Shown: positions 10,825 through 20,973 of the stretch, in pieces | Layout of the letters: each line of letters begins with the position of its first letter | How positions within the stretch are numbered: position 1 is the first letter of the stretch | Assembly (NCBI GenBank): GCA_024449915.1 | Contig: JAMZAV010000951.1 | Location: 62,001 to 126,000 of the forward strand | Origin: Sweltsa coloradensis | Lineage: Eukaryota > Arthropoda > Insecta > Plecoptera > Chloroperlidae | Length of the DNA stretch: 64,000 nt | Reading direction: 5' to 3' | Program-made: the position numbers and the translations under genes | Notes under the pieces: generated by a model | Seen by the model: only the letters and a program-made list of their open reading frames with translations | Databases searched by the model: none | What the model was told of the DNA's origin: nothing

Positions 10825-10889
10825 TGACGGGGATCGAACCCCAACCCTCCGTGCAAAAGGCTAAATGCTTACCACTAGGCCACGCCAGG
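10825..10889 (-). pseudogene. tRNA-like sequence, probably not functional
   Basis: On the minus strand an A box TGGCCTAGTGGT (10882-10871) and a T-arm GGGGTTCGATCCCC are at tRNA spacing. The T arm pairs well, but the 5' end CCTGGCG does not pair with the 3' end CAATGTC. It is a tRNA pseudogene or SINE head. It lies about 300 bp upstream of the nucleoredoxin-like ORF. Confidence 0.5.
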
Positions 10890-11188
10890 CGGGTGTATCT
10901 CGCCCCGCTAGCTGCCTACTTATACGCAGTGAGCTGGAGTATATAAACACATTTTATAATATGTTTTGATGTTGACGATCGATATCTAGGCAAAGTTACA
11001 TGATTGCAGTGCTGTCAAGACTCAAGAGTCCACTGCCTGTGCTAGATAATCGTTCTTAAGTAGGCTACACAGAACTCATGAATTTGCACAAGTCATTGTT
11101 GCAAAATATAACGTTTTATTGTAGGCTATACTTACGAATCACCTAGCAACAGTCACGAAATAAAATTTCGACTCACAACCTAAAAATT

Positions 11189-11659
11189 ATGGAGTTCATT
11201 GCTGGCTGCAGGGTGAGGGACAGGAACGGGGAAGTATACCTGCCGGAGGAAGCAGTTCGAGGCCGACACGTCGTTTACTACTTAGGACAGGCAATGCCGG
11301 CGCAAAATATCAACTTTGGAGTCGTAAATGCATTGAAGATGTTGTATGTCAAGCGAAGAGAACTGAACAGAGAAACCGAGCTCATGGTAATGTTTGTACC
11401 GTGTGAGCGAGAAAAGCTGGAGAGTAACACTTTCTACCGGACGCATGGCGCATGGTATATGGTGCTTCACAATGACTCGGCGACGGTGCGCGACCGGATT
11501 TGCACAACGTTTGGTATCAACGAAATGCCCGCCGTCGTCGTTACAGATTACATCGGAAACCTGATTCAACTGTTTACCAGAAATGACCTAAACAACGGCG
11601 CACTGGGTTCTCTAACTGTTCAAGACTGCTTGCAACAACCTGGACCTGGACAGGTTTAG
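11189..11659 (+). CDS. Nucleoredoxin-like protein (thioredoxin fold), catalytic cysteines missing
   Basis: An intact 156-codon ORF starts at ATGGAG and ends GPGQV-stop. The layout is that of nucleoredoxin-like/tryparedoxin-type thioredoxin folds: a strand HVVYYL (27-32), the active-site loop (33-41), a long helix, the strand ELMVMFVPC (64-72), HGAWYMVL (86-93, compare HGAW in NXNL2 as I recall it), and the cis-proline strand NEMPAVVVTD (111-120) followed by a glycine turn. The length equals that of vertebrate NXNL2 as I recall it. The WCxxC-type redox motif is replaced by GQAMPAQ, so disulfide chemistry is unlikely; a binding or regulatory role is inferred. AATAAA lies 102 bp after the stop. 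CAG|GTTTAG at the stop could be a splice donor, so this may be a single-exon gene or the coding first exon of a longer one. Intactness over 471 bp argues against a pseudogene. Confidence 0.65.
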   Translation: MEFIAGCRVRDRNGEVYLPEEAVRGRHVVYYLGQAMPAQNINFGVVNALKMLYVKRRELNRETELMVMFVPCEREKLESNTFYRTHGAWYMVLHNDSATVRDRICTTFGINEMPAVVVTDYIGNLIQLFTRNDLNNGALGSLTVQDCLQQPGPGQV

Positions 11660-11760
11660 AAAAACCGCGTCACAGTTTACCAGGTATGCCTATCCTATAC
11701 AAGAAAGCATTTACTAGTTGAATTCAATATATGAAAGTATTTCATTAATTATAAGTGACA

Positions 11761-11766
11761 AATAAA
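11761..11766 (+). terminator. Polyadenylation signal AATAAA
   Basis: AATAAA followed about 10 bp later by the GT-rich TTGTTTGTTCC, the usual arrangement of an animal poly(A) site. It fits the 3' end of the upstream nucleoredoxin-like gene. Confidence 0.55.
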
Positions 11767-11789
11767 TCTTGTTTGTTCCTTAATATATG

Positions 11790-12310
11790 CGCATGTCTTC
11801 GGTTAAGGCATAGCTTAGTGATTAGGAGAGACCTACAACTCGGCTAGGCCAACTCCATGGTTAACCGGTACCTGCAAGAAGGCCTAAGCCGAGGCATGAA
11901 GGCCTATTCCAAAATACCACAAGTATAGGCCATGCTAATGAAAATAATAAAAAATGCGGCCAGGCCAGGCCTATGATTAGGCAAAGCGGCAATACCACCG
12001 ATAGTAGGCCTTTTACATAAAAGGGGGACTTTGAATGCTGAGAGTTGGGGCTAGGCTTACTGCTTAGGGATATAGCCTAGTCAGCAACGCCTCAGTCTAT
12101 AGCTAGACTAGGCTTCATGTTATATTATGTAGTATCCTTTGGTCTAGGCTAGGCCCTACCTACACAATGGCCTCCCTAGGACACCTATCCAATTGCATTT
12201 GGCCTGAATGATCTAGGCCTAGGCCCTAAAGCTGTAACTACACTGGTAGGGGCCTAGGCCCTAGGTGTACTTTTAACATTAAGTAGGTAGGCCTACTGGT
12301 TGGCACACTA
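11790..12310. repeat. GGCCTA-rich stretch
   Basis: Words of the type TAGGCCTAGGCC and CTAGGCTTA recur many times on both strands (for example 11836-11850, 11888-11912, 11966-11975, 12210-12225, 12250-12262). No fixed period is visible, so this is a degenerate cryptic repeat, not a tandem array. No gene is seen. Confidence 0.6.
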
Positions 12311-12432
12311 TGGGCAGCGGGGCGTGGCCCTACATCACAGTGATAGTGGGGCATCATGCGCCCCTAGGATTCTATCCCGTGCTCTTGGGTTGTACGCGCG
12401 TCAACCGTAAGAGCCCACAGGTAGGTGTTTAT

Positions 12433-12756
12433 CAGTGGCGTATCCAAGGGGAGTGGGGGGGGGGGGGGTTATGGAGTTGGAACCCCCTCACATGCCCTAT
12501 GTATGTGGCCATATATAATAATATATTTATAAAAATAAAAATTAATATGTATAATTCATAGAAAATATGAGGGAGCAGCCTAACTCTGATATTGCAAGAC
12601 TCTAAAACGTGTTTACAGGCGTTCAAAACGTTATATACGTGAAATTTGTTTCGCCTTTGCCGAAAAGGCCTCCACCGGCTGGGGCTTCGCCCCAGACCCC
12701 GTCCTTGTTTGGTATGTCGACCCCCCCCCCGTTGTAGATTCTTGGATACGCCACTG
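12433..12756. mobile_element. hAT-type MITE with 16-bp TIRs
   Basis: Both ends read CAGTGGCGTATCCAAG (16 bp, perfect inverse). The flanking 8-bp repeats are GTGTTTAT (12425-12432) and GTGTTTAC (12757-12764), 7 of 8 matching. The 324-bp interior is non-coding, with a poly-G and a poly-C tract near opposite ends. The ends match those of the element at 27082-27613. Confidence 0.85.
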
Positions 12757-12764
12757 GTGTTTAC

Positions 12765-13196
12765 TGTTTATAAATGCCATGAAGATAATATGATTGTTTA
12801 CAACGTGTGTATGAAACATATACGTGTGAGAATATCAAATGCTCAGTCTTGTTTCATCTTGCCGCTCGTCACAAGGACAGTGTGACCGGTGTGGGAGGGA
12901 ACGTCCTCTATTTTACCAGTATAGACAGAAGAATTCACTCTATCGTATCTTATTCCCAGTGCAGATTTACAACCAGTTTACTCAATATGAAACCGAGAAC
13001 GGCTAATTTTCATTCCAAACAACAAAACATCTTATATTTTATTTCAATACGGATTCAATATAAATCGAATATTCTATTGAATGTGGATTATTAACACAAA
13101 TAGTAAGTTAGTTAATGTTGATTTTAGGGCACTCAACAGTAGAGTTATCAGTGCCCATGTCAATTATATTGGAATCTTCCAAATTTTCTTTTTCCA
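12765..13196. other. Intergenic DNA, nothing recognised
   Basis: Two short overlapping ORFs lack any domain-like pattern. Confidence 0.5.
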
Positions 13197-13547
13197 TAAT
13201 TGTGGATTACCACCATGTTTTCCTCTTTCCAATGGGAGTAACGTAAGGGAAGACGAGGGGGGTTAATGGGAAGGAGTGAGGATGTTGGATAGGATGGTTA
13301 AACTGGGTGGGAACGGAGGAGTGCTCGTTGCAGAGAGGGCCGGCAAGGATGGAGATGAAAAAAGTGAAAGAAGAAAATAAATATGAGTAATGCTGTGTGA
13401 ATGAAGAAAGGTGTGATAAAAAGTTGCGCGAGAGCTCTCTTTGCAACACGCACCCCAACCGGCCAGAGCTCGCCCTTAGTTTTGGGGAATACACTACTCC
13501 CCTACTCACAGGTCAAACCACGGGAAGGTAGCGAGTTGGAATTTGAA
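13197..13547. repeat. Dispersed repeat family R, copy 1
   Basis: Blocks are shared in order with 51355-51680: TTACCACCATGT at the left, GTAAGGGAAGACG, then CAGAGCTCGCC, TTAGTTTT and CAAACCACG to GCGAGTTGGA at the right. The middle differs between copies. It is non-coding. No inverted ends or target duplication were found, so the class is unknown. Confidence 0.6.
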
Positions 13548-13578
13548 GGCCTATTAACACATATAAACATGAAATAAC

Positions 13579-14020
13579 TAGGGAAACGCCAAAGTCGTTG
13601 TTAAACGAGTGAGTGAGCTATTTGTTGAGGACATATGAAAATTCTAAACAAATGCTACCGATATTTTGAAAAAATAACAATTTTATTTATTGTAGGTTTA
13701 AATTGTAATGGATTTAGCTTATTTTGTTAACAGTTCTCAGTAAACTCGTACCGGATGTCTGTTTAAAATTTCAGCGCAATCTGTTCAGCGATTCGGCTGA
13801 TTTTCGACGTACAGGCAGACACACAGAATCACAGAATGAGAGCCGTTTGAGTTGCATGGAGACACTTAGTTGTTTCGCTCCCTCGTTTAACTATAGTTAC
13901 TTGACAATGATCGCCTTTATTGTTTACAAAAAGCAAGTCTTTGGGACACTAGATATTTTACATTCTATTGTTAATTGGTTAATTGGGAATACCATAGCAA
14001 TTAAATCGACTTTGATAAAA
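13579..14020. repeat. Partial relative of the adjacent long-TIR MITE
   Basis: It begins with the same GGGAAACGCCAAAGTCGTTG end as the element at 14024 and follows it for about 45 bp (to GAGTGAGTGAGC) before diverging. It may be a longer family member that shares its right end with the 14024-14278 element, or a solo end. Confidence 0.5.
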
Positions 14021-14023
14021 CTA

Positions 14024-14278
14024 GGGAAACGCCAAAGTCGTTGTTAGACGAGTGAGTGAGCCATGTGTTGAGTACCCGGTAACATTCCTTTCCTTCACCC
14101 TACCTTAGGCCTCCCTAGCCTATCATAGGCTACAGTGGAGCATTATGGTATAAACTATGGCCTAAACTTAAATACCCTATTATTTATACGCATATAATTA
14201 TCAAACTTAAATGCAAATATTCCCGGGTACTCAACACATGACTCGCTCACTCGTCTAACAACGACTTTGGCGTTTCCC
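14024..14278. mobile_element. MITE with about 55-bp TIRs, TA target site (Tc1/mariner-like)
   Basis: The left end GGGAAACGCCAAAGTCGTTG runs to about 14079 and is repeated inverted at 14224-14278 with about two mismatches. TA flanks both sides (14022-14023 and 14279-14280), as expected for Tc1/mariner-type insertion. The 255-bp element is non-coding. Confidence 0.75.
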
Positions 14279-14350
14279 TAGTCTAGTTGGCTAAAGCGCC
14301 CTTATAGCCGAAATGTGGGAGACATGGGTTCAATCCCCTGGTTGGGAAAG
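14279..14350 (+). pseudogene. tRNA-like sequence abutting the MITE end
   Basis: An A-box TAGTCTAGTTGG begins at 14279, the last TA of the MITE, and a B-box-like GGTTCAATCCC lies at 14327-14337. The MITE's terminal TTTCCC can pair with GGGAAA at 14344-14349. D and anticodon arms do not fold well, so this is a degenerate tRNA-like sequence and the acceptor pairing is probably fortuitous. Confidence 0.35.
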
Positions 14351-14507
14351 ATTTTGTAATTATTTCTGGACTGTATTTAAAAAATTATTAAACATGTTTT
14401 GAAATGCATATAACGCAGTGTAGTCCATCATCTGTGGCAATAGAGCCTACTATGGTAAACATGGCCAGTACGAAATACGTGAAAATATTGCAACCCTTTA
14501 CCCTCGG

Positions 14508-14911
14508 AAGTGGTGTTTAAAACTGATTCGCGAGGCAGAAGCGCGTTTACGTTATTTGGGGCCCTATGCGCTGAGGAATTACGGGGGCCACACTGAATGA
14601 GGGTCTGGGGTGCAGACCCCCAACAAATGCGGGTCCGGGGCGCATAGCCCCTGGATTTTTTCTCGATTTTTAGAGTGTGTTTGAAGCATTTTAAAGAGTT
14701 TTAGGCACTCAAAAATATCAATTTTGTTTCAAGAGAAGTGCCAATTTTTTACAAGCATAATATACTTGAAAGACATTAGACCATAACTATTGAAATAATG
14801 CCCAAGAAAGTATATCGGCAGTGACGAGCTAACAAAAACAATAAGGAAAAGGATTTATTTGGGGGGGGTCCAGGCGTGCGCCTTGTGCGCCTAGGCCTAA
14901 AATCGCCACTG
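14508..14911. mobile_element. Probable hAT-like non-autonomous element, poorly bounded
   Basis: The right end is AAATCGCCACTG, the inverse of a CAGTGGCGATTT end like those of other hAT elements here. The left end AAGTGGTGTTTAAA is a weak counterpart. No matching 8-bp duplication is found. Internally, TTTTTAGAGTGTGTTTG (14661-14685) is the inverse of a block shared by 10297-10320 and 22585-22610. Confidence 0.45.
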
Positions 14912-15048
14912 TCGCAAGGACGAGATTGTCCAAGGTTTTATTTAGATCGTTTATGTCAGTTAACCAACCCAGAATATAATTAGATCATAACCAGTTGAGC
15001 ATATTCTATTCAATAATCGTCAATATAAATATAAATTATATGATTTAA

Positions 15049-15171
15049 ATGATTCGTGAAGGTGGTGATCGAAACGATGTCAAAAAATATCGGCCGATCT
15101 CGCTTCCCATGCTCGATACTGGAACAGTTATGGAAAAACTTGTCAACGCTAGGCTATACTACATCATTTAA
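15049..15171 (+). pseudogene. Short LINE reverse transcriptase fragment
   Basis: A 40-codon reading frame includes GGDRNDVKKYRPISLPML and VMEKLVNARL before a stop. NYRPISLL...EKLVxxRL is the well-known start of the RT domain in non-LTR retrotransposons; K for N at the first position and P for L are substitutions. Nothing upstream or downstream continues the domain, so this is a small old remnant. Confidence 0.7.
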
Positions 15172-17570
15172 AAGAAGCATAGGGAGATTATGATGATGCA
15201 TTTTGTTGCTTAACGACTGAAGAAAGCCTAGACAACTCTCAGTCAGGATTGTCGGTAGCTGGACGACCAGCCTGCCGATACAAACACCAAGTAAACACTT
15301 CGGCTGTGATAGAGGTAGGTGGGCTACCTCACAGCGCTAGACTGATGCAGGAGGCCGGGAGTCGAATGCAAGGGATTAGTCCTCTTTTTCCTCATTCAAC
15401 CCGAACCTTTGATACATAGTGAAGCGGCACCAAACACGTTATCCGTACCCTAGGATAGATAGATAGATAGCTATAGATACTTTTATTCACCTTCAGTACA
15501 AAACAGTTACATATGTTTAGCCGGTTAGGGCATATACCCCCTCGTAGCCCTGTGTGTCAGAGAACTCAATAGGGAAGTCTCACCAGTTTTAGATATTAGC
15601 GCTGGTGTACAGAATCAGTAGATATTCACTTAATAACACCATCGCCGTAGTTTCTAACACTCTAAAGTAAAAACTGTATATTCCACAGAGGTACAAAGTT
15701 TTACGTTTACTCTTTCCCGCGCTTTTATCGTGAAAAGACGTGTGACGTCATAACCCTAAGCACATTGTTGGTAATGAATGAAATTGACCACGGTCTTCTA
15801 GATCACGGAACTAAATTCACCTCTCGGCCGTTCACCAGCTCGTGTTAAAACAAAAGTCCATTGTGGACATTTTCTTTATAAATGTTTTCGTTAAACCATT
15901 AAAAAATGTGCAAATGTTAATCTTGTTATACAAATTATTGTTTATTAGTATTTCTTAATCATACAACAAACAAATTTCATTCTAAAAGTGCTTCTAGAAG
16001 TAAGATAATCATCAAAAATGCTGTTTATTCAATGACCACACTGTGATTGGTTGTAGGGTTATGACGTATTGCCCTGTTTTTCCCGCCATTATTACGCTAA
16101 AACTTTAAGCTCACTTTAGTGACTGAAAATATTTTTTTAAATAACGAAAATGTTATATTTATGTAATCAGAAACTGGCCCTGAATATAGTAGAATAATAA
16201 CAAATATATGTGAGTCTTCCCTATTGTAATTAGCATTAATTTATATAAAAGACGCCGCTTCGCCTTTGACTGACATACACAGATGTATGTAAGTAAACAT
16301 TTCTTAATACTGAAAATAAAGTTAAAGATACGATTTATGTGTAAAATTAAACAAACATTTCAGACCCCTATGGTAAAGTTGCAATAAATTATACGTACAA
16401 TAGTGAAAGATTAATAAAATTCTTAATGTTTACAAGATTTTATATGAAATAGAGGTTGAAAATAAAAATAGAATATAAGGTAGGGTAACAAATAGTTGAA
16501 ACAGATTTCTACAATATGCTTTACCTTCGAGATGCGATTTAAGTGTTTTGGACATAAAAGTGTTTCCTAATTCAGTACCTTAACTTGAATTATTTTTTGG
16601 AGATAAAATTTTTAGCTAAGTGAGTATAAATTTTAAATATAATATGTTAAAATAATAAAAATAGAGATCCGTATAGACCGACTCCCGTCTCCAATCAAAC
16701 CTATTTCCCAACCTCCAAACAACATTCTCTTCTGATGAAAACATTTACAGGCACAGCCCTCATGAAACATATAATATGCCTTCCAGAAATAAATACAATT
16801 AGGAGGAAGGAAAGCAGAAACATAAGGAGTAGGACAAATACATAGAACGAATATCAAAACAAGACATAACCAAGAAAAAAGAAAAAAACATGCTTGCGTT
16901 TACATATATTGCCAATGTATTAACGGTGATGATTATCTTTTATCTCTTAAAATCACAAAATGATAAATCCTTGAATCCAGTCAATGACCATGTCATAGCA
17001 ATACGAGTCATGTCATGGAATGCGGGCCAATGACAGAGCTCCTATAACCAAGTTTATTAGTCATTATACATATTTGTACAAGTCATTCTTAACCCTATAC
17101 CTGAAATCATGAAACAAAACGCATAATATAATATACAGTCTTCAAATATTCCATTTAAAACTATCCTTACTCCAAAATAAGAAATGCATGTAAGGTTTCC
17201 CACGTTTTTTTTTAATTAATCCTTTTATTTATTTATTTTCCTCTTCCGGATGCTGCTGAATATTTTATCATTTCGACAATGTGGTTCCAATCAAACTTCT
17301 ACCACGTATTAAGGGTGCGTCGAGAGGGAAGGGATGTTGAAACAATTTGTTTTGAGTTTTGACGCGCAATACACCAATGACCTATGTAAATTTCTCTCGC
17401 GTATTAGTTGATGACAAAAAGTTAGCATATTATTATTTGTTCGTTTCGTCGTGTCAAAAAATGTAATCAGTGTAATAACAGTGAGTAAAAACAAATAAAT
17501 TAGTACGTTTAGTGTAGTGTGAACACACAGCCTAATGGAGTATAGTAATATGTTTAGCCGGAGGCCTGAT
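15172..17570. other. Intergenic DNA with SINE traces and a short GATA run
   Basis: CAGTCAGGATTGTCGG at 15241-15256 resembles the body of the tRNA-derived SINEs at 18.3 and 60.7 kb, suggesting an old copy. (GATA)n occurs at 15453-15470. The remainder, to 17570, shows no gene or repeat ends that I can identify. Confidence 0.5.
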
Positions 17571-17591
17571 CAGCTCTAGTACGCTTGTCTC

Positions 17592-17592
<1 letters not shown>

Positions 17593-17643
<51 letters not shown>

Positions 17644-17644
17644 C
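17593..17644. repeat. (ACGC)n microsatellite
   Basis: About 13 copies of the tetranucleotide ACGC in an unbroken run. Confidence 0.95.
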
Positions 17645-18320
17645 CGTGAACACCCCCTCCAAACATCAAACAGACTTTGTCAGTTTAACATGTAGTATTA
17701 GGTTCATTAAATAGGATTACCAACAGTGTACGCCATATTATTTCATAAGCCGCAATGGCTTTATTTTATAATCACTTCAAATAGAAATCTTTTATCTAAT
17801 TAAACGTATGGAAAGCGTCAATGACATGATGTAATTGTGGCCATTCTAAAGAGATACGCTACAGACCATGGCGATTTGCCAGACTATTTCTCTTCGTGTT
17901 CAATAATAGATATATTTGAATTGCAAACTAGCAGAGCGCTGATCGCGTATACATGAACTCTTCTAACCGACGGCCATGCGGACATGGCTGAACCTATAGG
18001 ACTCTTGAACAATAGAAAGATTATGCCCGTCAGTTAAAGCTTTCAACAGCTTCAATACGCAAAGAGAAATGAAAGTTTTAAGAGGATCATTAGAAATCAT
18101 TTCGGTTTGTTGTAAGCTGTAAGACCCGCGAACTTACAAAACAATAATTCTACCTATCTGTGTTGTTACAGATGAAATATGTTAAAGTTATGTCCCGTGA
18201 TGTAGTCTTCTCAGAAAGTTGTACTTGTGAAAGATGGGAAGAGATTTAGCTTTTGTTTGATAAGGCACTAGCTTTCAAGAGAAAAGAAGGTTAGGGCATA
18301 ACTTTATTGACTTTCTAGTG
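17645..18320. other. Intergenic DNA, nothing recognised
   Basis: No coding signal or repeat structure is seen. Confidence 0.5.
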
Positions 18321-18321
18321 G

Positions 18322-18540
18322 GAAAGTACTGCCCAGGATGCAATGCTCGCCCCTCTTCAGGTGTCTCTAGATATATTGGAGTTAGGACATTTGTGGAGGA
18401 ATGTTCGAGGGCTGTTTAAGAGGACTCAATCCCTTGCAAAAAACCTTCAGTGAGGATGGCCGGTCACGACGGGATTCGAACCCGGGTCCTCCCGAATCAG
18501 AGTCGCACATGTTACGCTCGTGCCAACACTGTTGGTCGGA
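18322..18540 (-). repeat. tRNA-derived SINE
   Basis: The minus strand carries a tRNA-like head with B box GGGTTCGAATCCC (around 18473-18486), preceded by GACTCTGATTCGGGAGGACC. The body continues CATCCTCACTGAAGGTTTTT. The same head-to-body join occurs at 60722-60905. Its distal end (ATTGCATCCTGGGCAG) resembles the 49-bp duplication at 83-180. Confidence 0.65.
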
Positions 18541-19091
18541 ATAAAACAAAACAGTTTGTGTTTTTTCTGTTTCGACTGTTACCAACTTAATTTCTCTTTA
18601 TTCTGTTGATAAAACTGAAATAGGTACATTTCCATTACAACAACTTTGCTCAAGGAAAAACAAGGCTATTTTTTTCTCTTAAAAAAGTACATGAAAGAAG
18701 AAGAAGGCAATTCTAAACATGTAATTGTGTCGAGAAGGACATTTATCTAAACTTCTTTGCTTCGAGGATACACAGTTACGTTAACAGCCCACGTTTTAAA
18801 TTTAAATTATTTCCCTTAAAATGTTAACTTTGAGAAATATATAAATCAAATATTTATGCTACGATTTTTTACGTTTCATAATTTAATTTCCTACTAAGAC
18901 AGTTTGAAATTATACCTCTATAGAATTGGCTACAGTACGCCCCAGAATAATATGTAATGCATAAAAATATAATTGCTGATATTTCCCCCCCCCCCCCTCC
19001 ACCGTCCTCGGAGATTTGTAGTAATGTAATCAACATATTAACAGCATCACGTGCGATCATCAAGAATTTCCCAATGAACAAGCTTAGCTTT
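18541..19091. other. Intergenic DNA with a poly-C tract
   Basis: A C-run at 18985-18996; otherwise nothing recognised. Confidence 0.5.
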
Positions 19092-19150
19092 TATTAAAAT
19101 GAAATTATTGGACATACACTGTTCTTGTAAGAAATACTTTTTTTAATAGT

Positions 19151-19190
19151 GATATTTCGACACTAGTCGAGTGTCTTTCTCAAACTGAAA
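19151..19190 (-). ncRNA. Hammerhead-like hairpin motif of PLE family 2, left arm
   Basis: Minus strand: TTTGAGAAA, then hairpin GACACT-6 nt-AGTGTC, then GAAATATC, with a small difference in the hairpin loop from the right-arm copy. The layout (TGA-rich box, stem, GAAA, UH triplet) parallels the motif of the first PLE family at 6866-6902. Confidence 0.35.
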
Positions 19191-19411
19191 TTGAACAAAG
19201 GAATATTTTAACAATACAAATAAATATTAAAATAACGAAAACACCAGAAACATGCATGCCAACAAATTATGATAAACATAAAATTAAACATTGCAGAAAC
19301 AAATTATTTACAAATAATAGGTGAGGGCAAGAACATAAACACCAAATAGTCAAAACATCAAGTTTAAGACAGCAATGCACTAATCCTTACTTTAGGACAA
19401 AAAATGTTCCA

Positions 19412-19824
19412 TAGTGGAGGACTATGGGCGCTAGGAGTACTCATAACATTAGACGTACATGCCATGAAACAAGCTTCTTTGAATTTTCTTTTATTCAAAT
19501 TGGATTCTTGGCATATTGCAAAGGTATTCTTTCAATCGATGAAATGATGGTTTTCATATGTTCTGCGATTTTGGAATTATGTACTTTACACTGTGTTACA
19601 TTAGCCTTGTGTTCTTTTACCCGAACTGCCAATGGTCGCTTAGATTCACCTATGTATAAGGATCCACATTGACATGGAATAGCATAAATATAATTTTTAG
19701 AAGTCTGTGTCGGGTCAAACGGTTTGGTTTTGGTTAGAAGACTTCATAGTGTACCAGAAGAGTAAAAAACCTCTTGTATACCAAAAGGTGCCATTATTCG
19801 TCTAATCTTCTCAGCAAGATTTGA
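19412..19824 (-). pseudogene. PLE GIY-YIG endonuclease fragment, left arm
   Basis: On the minus strand the frame reads LAEKIRRIMAPFGIQEVFY, one in-frame stop, then KPFDPTQTSKNYIYAIPC, QCGSLYIGESKRPLAVRVKE and so on. NYIYAIPC and SLYIGES are the two GIY-YIG signature segments, with a CQC cysteine pair between and the conserved Arg in RVKEH. A frameshift follows at HMKTIISS. It lacks all RT sequence. Confidence 0.75.
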
Positions 19825-19825
19825 T

Positions 19826-20127
19826 CCTTATACATAGGTGAATCTAAGCGACCATTGGCAGTTCGGGTAAAAGAACACAAGGCTTATGTAACACAGTGTA
19901 AAGTACATAATTCCAAAATCGCAGAACATGTGTATGAAAACCATCATTTCATCGATTGGGAGAATACCTTTGCAATATGCCAAGAATCCAATTGGAATAA
20001 AATAAAATTCAAAGAAGCTTGTTTCATGGCATGTACGTCTAATGTTATGAGTACTCCTAGCGCCCATTGTCCACCACTATGGAACATTTTTTGTCCTAAA
20101 GTAAGGACTAGTGCATTGCTGTCTTAA
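19826..20127 (+). pseudogene. PLE GIY-YIG endonuclease fragment, right arm
   Basis: The element sequence starts inside the YIG segment (DPYT, then a stop where the left arm has SLYIGES). It is open from MAVRVKEHKAYVTQ through HVYENHHFIDW to the end of the protein (FKEACFMACTSN, PPLWNIFC). It keeps the C-terminal part that is frameshifted in the left arm, so the two arms complement each other in what they preserve. The GIY half is missing. Confidence 0.75.
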
Positions 20128-20336
20128 ACTTGATGCTTTGACGATTTGGTATTTATTTTCTTGCCCACCTATTATTTGTACATAATTTGTTTCTGCGATG
20201 ACTAATTTTATGTTTATCAGAATTTGTTGAACATTTCTTGTCCTAAAGTAAGGATTAGTGCATTGCTGTCCTTAAACTTGATGTTTTGACGATTTTGGTG
20301 TTTATTGTTCTTGCCCTCACCTATTACTGAATGAGC

Positions 20337-20806
20337 GAAGCGAAGATTCCATTTCACTACACTGGAGAAAAAAACCGGAATATATATATTTTTGGGGGGA
20401 ATTTTTGTGTGTCTGTTAACACGATTCTGGCTAAACCAATACTCCAATTGCGATGAAATTTAATGGAGACCTTTGAAATATTTGAAATAAGAACTGCCAC
20501 GGTTTTTTAGCGCAATCGAAAAATTATTTGTCATAAAAATCGCAATTTTACGATTTTTTTCGATTTTTAAAAGATTTCTGCGACTTATAACACCTACGTG
20601 CTTTATCCGATTGTGATGATTTTTTCAAAGAACCTATATTTTATGAATTTATATATTTTTGTGAAATTTGAGCGTAATTAAAAAATTATTTCTCGTGAAA
20701 ACTGCAATTTTACGCTTTTTCGTTAAAAAAAGTTATGAAATGAAATTTTAAAAAAATATGCTCATCCAACAACGCGCCTAAAAAAGCGTTTGCGAAGCTT
20801 CATAGT
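20337..20806. repeat. 'GAGCGAAGCG' family repeat, copy 2, nested in a PLE
   Basis: Starts CTGAATGAGCGAAGCGAAG and ends GCTCATCCAACAACGCG followed by GCGTTTGCGAAGCTTC. It splits the PLE sequence CACCTATTA|TTTGTACATAATT, whose uninterrupted form is at 20166-20190, so both element borders are defined to a few bases. Confidence 0.75.
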
Positions 20807-20935
20807 TTGTACATAATTTGTTTCTATAATGTTTAATTTTATATTTATCATAATTTGTTGGCATGCATGTTTCATGGTCGTTTTTGTTATTTTTAATATT
20901 TGATTGTATTTTTAAAATATTCCTTTGTTCAACTT

Positions 20936-20973
20936 CAGTTTGAGAAAGACACTCGACTAAGTGTCGAAATATC
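20936..20973 (+). ncRNA. Hammerhead-like hairpin motif of PLE family 2, right arm
   Basis: Plus-strand counterpart of 19151-19190: TTTGAGAAA, hairpin GACACT/AGTGTC, GAAATATC. Degenerate with respect to a canonical hammerhead box 1. Confidence 0.35.

Noticed and set aside
10825..14350. Functional tRNA genes at 10825-10889 and 14279-14350
   Set aside because: A and B boxes are present but the acceptor or inner stems do not pair properly; best treated as pseudogenes or SINE heads.
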